DNA from: Paraburkholderia aromaticivorans
GTDB taxonomy: Bacteria > Pseudomonadota > Gammaproteobacteria > Burkholderiales > Burkholderiaceae
Reading direction: 5' to 3'
NCBI RefSeq assembly: GCF_002278075.1
Contig: NZ_CP022990.1
Coordinates: forward strand, 1,550,001-1,614,000
DNA: 64,000 bases
Below the pieces are notes generated by a model. The model had not been told where the DNA came from, ran no database searches, and worked only from the letters and a program-made list of their open reading frames with translations. Both the position numbers and the translations under genes were made by a program. Positions 55,988 to 64,000 of the stretch are shown here, one piece after another. The stretch's first letter is position 1; every line of letters starts with the position of its first letter.

Positions 55988-58900
55988 TTATTGCAGTTCG
56001 AATTCGCCGAGCAATGCATCGATCGCGCTCGCGGTATCGCCTGCTCCGTGCGCATCGCGCCCGGCGAGCGCGCGGTCGATCGCGGCCGCGCAGCGCTGCA
56101 ACGTGCGTTCGTCGAACAAGGTGCGCAGCGGCAGGACGAGCGTCCAGTGCAGATTCGCCTGCGCGTTCGCTTGTGTCGCGAGCAGCGAGTGGCCGCCCAG
56201 TGCGAAGAAGTCGTCGTCGCGGCCAATCGTGTCGACGCGCAGCACCCGTTTCCAGATCCCGGCGAGTTCGTGCTCGGTTTCGGTGGCCGGCAAGGCGACG
56301 GCTTGCCGGTCGGCCGCGCCACGCTCGGGCGCCGGCAGCGCATGACGGTCGCATTTGCCGTTCGGCGTGACCGGCAGCGCATCCACCTGAACCAGATACG
56401 AAGGCACCATGTACGACGGCAATTGCGCACGCAAGCCATCGAGCAGCGCCGGCGTGTCGAGCGCGTTGTCCGCGCCGCGCGCCACGTAGCCAATCAATTG
56501 CTCGTCACGCACGATCACCACGGCATCGTGCACGCCCGGTGCCGCACGCAATAGCGCCTCGATTTCGCCCGGCTCGATACGCTGGCCACGCAGTTTCACC
56601 TGCGTATCCATGCGGCCGAGATAGTCGAGCGCGCCGTCCGCGCGGCGACGTGCGAGGTCGCCGGTTCGGTAAAGCCGCGCACCTTGCGTGAACGGATCGG
56701 GAACGAAGCGTTCCGCCGTCAGCGCGGGCCGGCCCAGGTAGCCGCGCGCCAGCCCTGCACCGCCCAGGTATAGTTCGCCGGTCGCCCCTGGCGGCAGCGG
56801 TTGCAACGCCGCGTCGAGCACGTGCAGTTGCAGATTCGCAATCGGATGACCGATCGGCACGGACGCCGCTTCGGCATCACGCGCATCGCACGTCCAGTGC
56901 GACACGTCGATGGCGGCTTCGGTCGGGCCGTAGAGGTTATAGAGCCGCGCGCGAGGCAATTGCCGGGCGACGCGCGCCACCAGTTCCGGCGCCAGCGCCT
57001 CGCCGCTGGCGACGATTCGCTCGATGCTCGCGCAGCGCGCCGCCACATGGAAGTCTTCCAGATGGGCGACGAAGGCCGCGAGCATCGACGGCACGAAATG
57101 CAGCGTGGTGACGCGATGGGCTTCGATAGCCGCGACGAGGCGTGCCGGATCGCGATGGTCGCCGGGCGCCGCAATCGCGAGCTTCGCGCCGACGGCAAGC
57201 GGCCACACGAACTCCCACACCGACACGTCGAAGCCGAACGGCGTCTTGTGCAGCACGACGTCGCTCGCGTCGAGGCGATAGGCGGTCTGCATCCACGCAA
57301 TCCGGTTCGCCAGCGCGCGGTGCGTATTGCCCGCGCCCTTCGGCTTGCCTGTCGAGCCCGATGTGTAGATGAGGTAAGCGAGCTGATCGGGTGCAACCGC
57401 CACGGCAGCGCTGAGCGTGAAGTCGGCGCCGCGTAGTGCGTCGACGCTCAGGATTTGCACGCGGGCGCTGTCGACTGCGGCCGTGACGCGTTCCAGCAGG
57501 TGCGGCTGCGTCAGCACGACAGCCGGCTTCGCGTCGTCGAGCAGATACGCAATGCGATCCGCCGGATAGTCGGGATCGATGGGCAGATAAGCCGCGCCCG
57601 CTTTGAGCACGCCGATCAGCGCCACCACCATGTCGAACGAACGCTCGACGCACAACGCGACCGCCGTGTCCGCGCGCACGCCGGCTTCGATGAGCGCGGC
57701 GGCGACGCGGTCGGCATTCGCGTCGAGTTCGCCGTAGGACATCTGCTGCGTGCGGCCTTGCGGATCGGCGAATTCCAGCGCGATCGCATCGGGCGACGCC
57801 AGCGCGCTCTGTTCGAACTGCCGATGCAGCGCCTGCTGCCGCGTGCGCGGCCATGCTTGCGCGGTCGCGTTGAAGCGGTCCAGCGTGGCCCGATCGTCCG
57901 CCGTGGAAATCGAAATCGTGCCGAGCGGTGCGTCCGGATCCGCGATCAGGGCCTCCAGACATGCGGCGAACGCGCGGTGCAATGCCGCGACACGTGCCTC
58001 ATCGAGTTGCGCGGCGTCGTAGCCGTAGTCGATCGTCAGCGTGGCGCTCGCTTCGATCACCAGCGTGAGCGCGAAGTCGGTCGCTTCGATATTGCGCAGT
58101 TCACGCAGTTTGAGCGCGCGCTCGTCGCGGCCTTGCCAGGCATCGTCTACGGGATAGTTTTCGAACACCACCAGCGTGTCGAACAGCGCGCCGCCGCCCT
58201 GTCCCGCCCATTGCTGGATTTCATAGAGCGGCGTGTGCGCGTGCTCCGCAGCCGCGGCGTTCTCGCGCTGCAGATCGTGCAGCCATGCCGAGGCGCGGCG
58301 TTGCGGCAACGGCGCGGTGATCACCGGCAGCGTGTTGATGAAAAGGCCCAGCACGGTATCGACATCCGGTAGCGCATCGGGACGGCCCGCGACAGTCGCG
58401 CCGAAGGCGACCACCGGGCGATGCGTGATCCGCTGCAGCGCGAGCGCCCATGCGCCCTGCACCATCGTGTTGAGCGTGATTTTCAGACGGCGCGCGGTGT
58501 CGGTGAGACGCGCCGTCGTAGCCGCGTCGACGGTCTCGCGCCGCGTGAGGTGACGCGACGCGCGGCGGCCGTTTGCGGAGTCGAGATCCGCAACCAGCGT
58601 CGGTTCGTCGAGCCGCGCGAGCCGTTGCAGCCAGAACGCGCGCTCGCTGTCGGCGTCGCGTTCAGCCAGCCACGCGATGAAGTCGCGATAACGCGTCTTC
58701 GCGGGCGCGGCGAACGGCTGCGGGCGCGGCGGCGCAATGTAGTCGCGCAGCACGTCGGCGAACAAACGCGCCGTGCTCCAGCCATCGAGCAGCAAATGGT
58801 GACGCGTCCAGACGAGACGCCATGCGTCGTCCGTGATGCGGATCAGCGCAACGCGCATCAACGGCGGCGACGTCAGATCGAAACCGCGCGCGCGGTCGGC

Positions 58901-61900
58901 GCCGAGCCAGGCTTCGAACGCGGCCATGGCATCCGCGCCGCGCTCGCGCCAATCGAGAATCTCGACGGGCATGCGCGCCTGGCGGTGCACGACCTGCATC
59001 GGCATCGCCTCATCGGGCGTGAAGCTCGTGCGCAAGATGTCGTGGCGCGGCACGGCGGCCTCGAAGGCCACCCGCAGCCGGTCGACGTCCGGCTCGATCA
59101 GCGTCGCGACCAGTTGATTCACATAAGTGGACTGCTCGGGCGCGAACAGCGAGTGAAACAGAATGCCGTGCTGCATCGGCGAAAGCGGATAGATATCGTC
59201 GATGGCGCGCAAGTCGAATGGCATGCGCTCGATAGCGGCCTGCGTCAGGCCGGCGGCACGCGCGAGCGGATAGTCGCGAGGCGTCGCGCCGCCGCCGCGC
59301 TGCGCGAGACGGGCGGTGCAGGCGGCGATCAAGCCGGCGAGCGCGCTTTCGAAGCGCCGCGCGATGGCTTCCACGGTGGCGCGCTCGAATTGCGTCGCGC
59401 CGTAGACCCAGTGGATTGTGAGCTGGCGCGCCGCGGCGCCGTCGATATACGCGTGAATCGCCAATGCGTTGCCAAGCGGACCCGCCGGATCACGCTCGCG
59501 GCCCGCGCCGCCGAAACGCGGCACGAGCGCCGCCTCGCGCGGCGCATCGAACTGGCCGAGGTAGTTGAAGGTCACACGCGGGCGCGGCACGGCAGTCAGC
59601 GCCGCGCGCGTCGCCGCATCGCCGTAGTGGCGCAGCACGCCGAAGCCGAGACCTTTGTTCGGCACCGCGCGCAACGTGTCCTTGACCGCGCCGAGCGTGG
59701 CCGCCGGCGTGCTTTCGAGTGTGAACTGCACAGGATAATGGCTCGTCAGCCAGCCGGGCGTGCGGCTCACGTCGGCGTCGTCGAACAAGGGCTCGCGGCC
59801 GTGGCCCTCCAGTTCGATCCGGCACACGGGCAAGCCGAGCGATTGCGCCAGCGCCGCTATCAGCAGTTCGACCGTTTGCGTCCGGTATGCGCCATTCGCT
59901 TCCGTCAACGCGGCCTGGGTCAGCTCGGCGCCGATGGTCTGGACCACGGATTGCGCATCGGCGTTCGTCGCCGTGGCTTGCGGACGGTCGAGCGGTAGAT
60001 CATCGTACGGCGCGGCGAGCGCGGTCCAATACGGCAGCTCGGCGGCAAACGGCGAGTTCGTGGTGTCGAGCGCGGCGCGTGCGAGCCGTGCCGCCCATTC
60101 CTGCGCCCGCGTTCCCGTCGACGCGAGACGCACGCTGCGGCGCTCGCAGGCGGCACGATACGCGGTGTCGAGATCGTCCAGCAGCACACGCCACGACACC
60201 CCGTCGACGATGATGTGATGGATCGCCAGATAAAGTTTTGTCGTACCGTCGGGCAGCAGCGCGGCCAAAGCGCAGACGAGCGGGCCATGCGTCAGATCGA
60301 GCGTGCTTTGCAACGCGTCGAACTGGGCGAGCGCGTCGGCCTCGTCGCGCGCGGACGCCGCCGCGAGCGGCAGTGTTTCGAACGCGTGCGCGGCCAGCGT
60401 GAGCCGCCATTCGCCTTGCGTTCCAACCGGCGCGAAACGCTGCCGGAAAATCTCGTGATGGCTCAGCAGCGTTTCGAAAGCGCGCGCGAAAGCATCGAAA
60501 TCGAACGGCGCTTGCGTAGCCAATTCGATCGATTGGTTCCAGTGTCCGCGCCGCGGAATATCCAGCGCGAAGAAACGCAGTTGCGCGGGCGTGAGCGTCG
60601 CGGCGTGGTCGGCTTCGGACGGCGCGGCCTGCGCCTTCGCAGCGGGTGCGGCCTGCGCGGCGAGATCCACCGTCGTCGCGACACGCGCGAGTTGCGCGAG
60701 CGTGGGCGAGTCGAATAGTTGCTTGGGCGTAAAACGCACGCCGCGCTTGCGTGAACGGGCGATCACCTGCAACACCAGAATCGAATCGCCGCCCAGTTCG
60801 AAGAAGTTGTCGTCGCGGCCCACGCGTTCGGCTTTGAGCACGTCCTTCCAGACGGTAGAGAGGGTTGCCTCGATCGCGCCTTGCGGCGCGTCGCCCGCGC
60901 CCATTACGGGTGCTGATGCAGCCGCCAGCGCCCGCAACGCGGCCCGATCCACCTTGCCGTTGGCGGTCACCGGCAATGCGGCGACAGGCTGCAACACGGC
61001 CGGCACCATGTAGTCCGGCAGACTCGCGCCCAGCGCCGCGCGCAACGCGGCTTCGTCGAAACGCGCACCGCTCGTCAACGCGACGAAAGACGCCAGACGC
61101 AAACGCCCTTCGTGCTCCACGGCCAGCGTTTCGGCCTGAGTGACACCGTCGAGCGCGCGCAGTGCCGCGCTCACCTCGCCCGGTTCGACACGGTAGCCGC
61201 GAATCTTCACCTGATCGTCGAGCCGGCCCAGAAAATCCAACCGGCGATCGGCGCGCAGTCTCACGCGGTCGCCCGTTCGATAGAGCCGCTCGCCCGCTGC
61301 GAATGGATTCGGCACGAAACGCTCGGCGGTAGCGGCAGCACGTTGCAGATAACCGCGCGCCAAACCCGGCCCGCCGAGATACAACTCGCCGACGGCGCCC
61401 GGCGGCACGCTCGCGCCGGAGCGGTCGAGCACACACGCGTACGCGTTCGGCAAGGGCAGACCGAGCGGCACGGCCTGGGCGCCGCGCATGCTCGGCGCGC
61501 GCAACGCCGTTTGGCCCGGCGCGGACGTATCGCACGTCAACGCGCCGACCGTCGCTTCGGTCGGGCCATAGTGATTGATGACGCGGCACGCGGGCTTGAG
61601 CGTCGCGATCCGCTCGACCAGCGCCCACGGCAGCGTTTCGCCGCCCGTCACCAGCGCGTGCGCGGGCAGCACGTCGGCAGCCTGCTGCGCGTCGAGCAGC
61701 GCGTGCAAGTGGCTCGGCACGATCTTGAGAATGCCCACGTGGCGCGTGCGCATTTCGTGGGCAAAGCGATCGGGATCGAACGCGCACTGCACGGGCAACA
61801 GGTGCAGCGTGCGGCCCGAGCACAATGCGCCGAACAAGGCCGTATGGCCGAGGTCGGCGGCGACGGTGGACACCATCGCCATCGAAGCGTCGGCGGCGAA

Positions 61901-64000
61901 TGCGAGTTCGTCCAGCATCCCTTCGACGTAGTCGGCCAGTGCGCCATGCGAAATCACGACGCCCTTGGGCGTGCCGGTCGATCCCGAGGTAAAGATCAGG
62001 TAGGCGGCTTGAGCTGCCAACGGGGGCGTGTGCGATGCGATTGAGCGTCGGCTGGCGTCGCCACCTCCAGCCGGCGATGAAGCTTGCGTGAGCGTGTCGA
62101 TGTCGAGCGCGATCGCGGCGCCCAACCGCGTGACGGCCTGGCCCGCCGTCAGAATCCAGCGCGCGCCACAAGCGTCGACAGAAGCAGTCAGCCGCTCATG
62201 CGGCGCGGCCGGATCCAGCGGGACGACGTACGCGCCCGACTTCATCACGCCGATCATCGCCACGGCAAAGCGCACCGAACGCTCGATACATACCGCCACC
62301 GGCAGTTCCGCGCCCACCTCGCGCTGCCGCAAAGCCGATGCGATACAGTCCGACGCCGCGTCGAGTTCCGCATACGTGAGCTGCGTATCGGCATCCGCCA
62401 GCGCCAGCCGATGCGGCGTCTCACGCACATGCCGCGCGAACAGCGCGAGCACGTTATCAGCCGCCGGCTGGAATTCGCGGCCACGCCGCGCGGAACGGTA
62501 TTCGGCGCTATCCGCGCAGTCCAACTCAGCAATCGCTCGTTGCGGATCGCGCACGGCATCCGCAACGAGCGCGGCGTAACTATGAAGCCACGCGTGAGCG
62601 GTCGCTTCGTCGATGCCGTCGAATGCGTACGCGGCGACCAGTTCGATGCCGCGCGGGTCGTCGGTGAAATCGAGCGCGTAATCGAAGCGGGCGGCAAGGT
62701 CGAGCCCCGGCGACATGCGCACCGAGGCACCCGGCAATTCAGCCGTCAGTTCGAGATCGAACTGCTGCGCGAACTTGACCTTGAGCCACGCGTCGCCGCG
62801 CCGCACGGGCGGCTTGACGGCGTCGAGCACCTGATCGAACGGCACGTCCTGATGTGCGAACGCATCGAAGGTGGAGCGGCGCACGCCGTCGAGCAACGCG
62901 GCGAACGGCAGGTCCGGCGCAACATGGGCGCGCAGCGCAAGCGTGTTGAGGAAGAGTCCCACCAGCGGCGCGGTGTCCGCTCTTTGGCGATGGGCGATGG
63001 GTGCGGCGACCACGACGTCGGTCGAGCCCGTCAACCGGTAAAGCCACGCGTCGAAGGCGGCGAGCAGCACCGTGAACGGGGACGCCTGCGCGCGGCGCGC
63101 CGTTTCGCGCACGGCCTCCGAGAGCGCCACGGGCAAACGCAGCGCGAGACGGCCGCCGCGATAGTCGTGTTCCGGCGAGCGCGGCCGGTCGAGCGGCAAT
63201 CCGAGTGCTGGGGGCGCGTCGCGTAAAGCATCGCGCCAGTACGCCAGTTGCGTGTCGCCTTCGCCCGCGGCCAGCCGGTCGCGCTGCCATTGCGCGTAGT
63301 CGGCGTACTGGACGGTCAGTATGGGCAGTTGCGGCTCGCTTCCGATCGTGAATGCCGCGTAGGCGGCTCGCAGTTCGTCGAAGGCGCAGCGTGAACTCCA
63401 ACCGTCGCTAATCGAATGATGCGTGGTCAACAGGAACCGCTGGGTGTTGTCAGTCAGCGTGACAAGGGCGGCGCGCACCAACGGCCCTTTCGACAGATCG
63501 AAGGCGGCGCCAACGTGCTGTTCGGTGAGCAGCACCAGTCGTGAAGCGCGTTCGGCCTCACCGCCGGCGCGCAAATCGATGCGCGCGATCGGCACCGGCA
63601 AGCGCGCATGAATGCGTTGCATCACAACGCCGTCGTCGGATTCGACCAGTGTGGTGCGCCATGCCTGATGCCGCGCGATCAGACAATCGAGCGCACGTTG
63701 CAGCGTGCCGATATCGAGTGAGCCTTGCACGTCCCATTGCACGGCAACGTGGTAAGCCGCACCCGCGTCCTGCGTTTGCGCGAGCACCCAGAACCGCTGT
63801 TGAGCGAACGAGGCGGCACGGTCGACGAACGGCGCGTCGGCGGGCCGCATTACGGTGATGGAATGCGAACCCACGCACGTTTCCGGCTCGCTCTCGTCGA
63901 TCAGACGCGCTAGCGCTTCGAGCGGTCGATCGTCGAACAAGGTGTCGAGCCGCAGGTTCACGCGCCATTCGACACGAATCGCCGCCTGCAACTGCATGGC
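55988..64000 (-). CDS. NRPS 1, OrbI/malleobactin-type (5' end outside window): T-C-A(Asp)-T-E-C-A(Ser)-T
   Basis: The frame is open to the window edge; the visible 2669 or so residues lack the loading module. Numbering is from the Met at 63997. The end of a carrier domain is followed by a condensation domain (HHSISDG 193-199) and adenylation domain 1 (FTSGSTGTPKG 669-679, HYGPTE, YRTGD). Then come carrier Ser1072 (LGGDS), an epimerisation domain (HHIIVDG 1260-1266, FNYLGQ), a condensation domain (HHLLLDG 1733-1739), adenylation domain 2 and carrier Ser2604. The code of A1 reads D-L-T-K-V-G-H-V-G-K, the aspartate code; A2 reads D-V-W-H-V-S-L-I-D-K, the serine code. With the E domain this gives D-Asp (probably beta-hydroxylated by a separate enzyme) then L-Ser, exactly the ornibactin/malleobactin order. 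Confidence 0.92.
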   Translation of the reverse strand, partial: AMQLQAAIRVEWRVNLRLDTLFDDRPLEALARLIDESEPETCVGSHSITVMRPADAPFVDRAASFAQQRFWVLAQTQDAGAAYHVAVQWDVQGSLDIGTLQRALDCLIARHQAWRTTLVESDDGVVMQRIHARLPVPIARIDLRAGGEAERASRLVLLTEQHVGAAFDLSKGPLVRAALVTLTDNTQRFLLTTHHSISDGWSSRCAFDELRAAYAAFTIGSEPQLPILTVQYADYAQWQRDRLAAGEGDTQLAYWRDALRDAPPALGLPLDRPRSPEHDYRGGRLALRLPVALSEAVRETARRAQASPFTVLLAAFDAWLYRLTGSTDVVVAAPIAHRQRADTAPLVGLFLNTLALRAHVAPDLPFAALLDGVRRSTFDAFAHQDVPFDQVLDAVKPPVRRGDAWLKVKFAQQFDLELTAELPGASVRMSPGLDLAARFDYALDFTDDPRGIELVAAYAFDGIDEATAHAWLHSYAALVADAVRDPQRAIAELDCADSAEYRSARRGREFQPAADNVLALFARHVRETPHRLALADADTQLTYAELDAASDCIASALRQREVGAELPVAVCIERSVRFAVAMIGVMKSGAYVVPLDPAAPHERLTASVDACGARWILTAGQAVTRLGAAIALDIDTLTQASSPAGGGDASRRSIASHTPPLAAQAAYLIFTSGSTGTPKGVVISHGALADYVEGMLDELAFAADASMAMVSTVAADLGHTALFGALCSGRTLHLLPVQCAFDPDRFAHEMRTRHVGILKIVPSHLHALLDAQQAADVLPAHALVTGGETLPWALVERIATLKPACRVINHYGPTEATVGALTCDTSAPGQTALRAPSMRGAQAVPLGLPLPNAYACVLDRSGASVPPGAVGELYLGGPGLARGYLQRAAATAERFVPNPFAAGERLYRTGDRVRLRADRRLDFLGRLDDQVKIRGYRVEPGEVSAALRALDGVTQAETLAVEHEGRLRLASFVALTSGARFDEAALRAALGASLPDYMVPAVLQPVAALPVTANGKVDRAALRALAAASAPVMGAGDAPQGAIEATLSTVWKDVLKAERVGRDDNFFELGGDSILVLQVIARSRKRGVRFTPKQLFDSPTLAQLARVATTVDLAAQAAPAAKAQAAPSEADHAATLTPAQLRFFALDIPRRGHWNQSIELATQAPFDFDAFARAFETLLSHHEIFRQRFAPVGTQGEWRLTLAAHAFETLPLAAASARDEADALAQFDALQSTLDLTHGPLVCALAALLPDGTTKLYLAIHHIIVDGVSWRVLLDDLDTAYRAACERRSVRLASTGTRAQEWAARLARAALDTTNSPFAAELPYWTALAAPYDDLPLDRPQATATNADAQSVVQTIGAELTQAALTEANGAYRTQTVELLIAALAQSLGLPVCRIELEGHGREPLFDDADVSRTPGWLTSHYPVQFTLESTPAATLGAVKDTLRAVPNKGLGFGVLRHYGDAATRAALTAVPRPRVTFNYLGQFDAPREAALVPRFGGAGRERDPAGPLGNALAIHAYIDGAAARQLTIHWVYGATQFERATVEAIARRFESALAGLIAACTARLAQRGGGATPRDYPLARAAGLTQAAIERMPFDLRAIDDIYPLSPMQHGILFHSLFAPEQSTYVNQLVATLIEPDVDRLRVAFEAAVPRHDILRTSFTPDEAMPMQVVHRQARMPVEILDWRERGADAMAAFEAWLGADRARGFDLTSPPLMRVALIRITDDAWRLVWTRHHLLLDGWSTARLFADVLRDYIAPPRPQPFAAPAKTRYRDFIAWLAERDADSERAFWLQRLARLDEPTLVADLDSANGRRASRHLTRRETVDAATTARLTDTARRLKITLNTMVQGAWALALQRITHRPVVAFGATVAGRPDALPDVDTVLGLFINTLPVITAPLPQRRASAWLHDLQRENAAAAEHAHTPLYEIQQWAGQGGGALFDTLVVFENYPVDDAWQGRDERALKLRELRNIEATDFALTLVIEASATLTIDYGYDAAQLDEARVAALHRAFAACLEALIADPDAPLGTISISTADDRATLDRFNATAQAWPRTRQQALHRQFEQSALASPDAIALEFADPQGRTQQMSYGELDANADRVAAALIEAGVRADTAVALCVERSFDMVVALIGVLKAGAAYLPIDPDYPADRIAYLLDDAKPAVVLTQPHLLERVTAAVDSARVQILSVDALRGADFTLSAAVAVAPDQLAYLIYTSGSTGKPKGAGNTHRALANRIAWMQTAYRLDASDVVLHKTPFGFDVSVWEFVWPLAVGAKLAIAAPGDHRDPARLVAAIEAHRVTTLHFVPSMLAAFVAHLEDFHVAARCASIERIVASGEALAPELVARVARQLPRARLYNLYGPTEAAIDVSHWTCDARDAEAASVPIGHPIANLQLHVLDAALQPLPPGATGELYLGGAGLARGYLGRPALTAERFVPDPFTQGARLYRTGDLARRRADGALDYLGRMDTQVKLRGQRIEPGEIEALLRAAPGVHDAVVIVRDEQLIGYVARGADNALDTPALLDGLRAQLPSYMVPSYLVQVDALPVTPNGKCDRHALPAPERGAADRQAVALPATETEHELAGIWKRVLRVDTIGRDDDFFALGGHSLLATQANAQANLHWTLVLPLRTLFDERTLQRCAAAIDRALAGRDAHGAGDTASAIDALLGEFELQ

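Noticed and set aside
54014..56554. 846-codon plus-strand open frame opposite the NRPS genes
   Set aside because: It is antisense to well-supported NRPS domains, is Arg-, Gln- and His-rich without motifs, and follows from high GC at third positions of the real genes.
58421..59998. 525-codon plus-strand frame opposite NRPS 1
   Set aside because: Antisense to the epimerisation and condensation domains; composition is that of a shadow frame.

Overview
The window is GC-rich beta-proteobacterial chromosome and most resembles Burkholderia sensu lato, probably Paraburkholderia. The support is the density of LysR regulators, a monomeric NADP isocitrate dehydrogenase, a DUF2844/DUF3443 pair, a CitMHS/AtuA locus, and a siderophore NRPS locus of the ornibactin/malleobactin type. 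I saw no tRNA, rRNA, CRISPR array, transposase or phage gene. The assignment rests on recalled family knowledge, not on a search.

Positions 1-26300 are accessory metabolism. In order: a truncated secreted alpha/beta hydrolase, a dienelactone hydrolase, cyanase, a porin, a DUF899 protein, a TPR-like/winged-helix protein followed by a glutaminyl-cyclotransferase-like propeller, LysR with an NmrA reductase, an intradiol dioxygenase and a PRISE reductase. Next come an aldehyde dehydrogenase-CMD-quinone oxidoreductase operon with divergent LysR, a second LysR/SDR pair, and an outer-membrane barrel gene preceded by a structured leader and a 20-codon ORF. An IclR-controlled polar amino-acid/amine ABC transporter with an FAD amine oxidase follows. 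Around 23.8-26 kb the sequence is decayed: an AraC C-terminal remnant, an RNase Sa-like lipoprotein lacking both catalytic residues, and a frameshifted phospholipase D remnant.

Positions 26700-43100 carry a DHA2 exporter, a glucarate locus (gudP-gudD with divergent FadR-type regulator), a CitMHS transporter with split AtuA proteins and divergent LysR, a DUF2844-DUF3443 envelope pair, an SmpA-like lipoprotein, an alpha/beta hydrolase preceded by a conserved hairpin, a small conserved protein and icd.

Positions 43360-64000 form an iron-acquisition region. A TonB-dependent siderophore receptor sits behind a candidate Fur box, followed by a LysR regulator and a DHA2 exporter. On the minus strand lie NRPS 1 (5' end outside the window), NRPS 2, an L-ornithine N5-monooxygenase and an N5-hydroxyornithine formyltransferase. 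Specificity codes read by hand give Asp (epimerised to D), Ser, and a third code compatible with (hydroxy)ornithine. This predicts a hydroxamate/hydroxycarboxylate tetrapeptide of the ornibactin/malleobactin/phymabactin family. The upstream genes expected in that family (sigma factor, MbtH, beta-hydroxylase, ABC uptake) would lie beyond position 64000.
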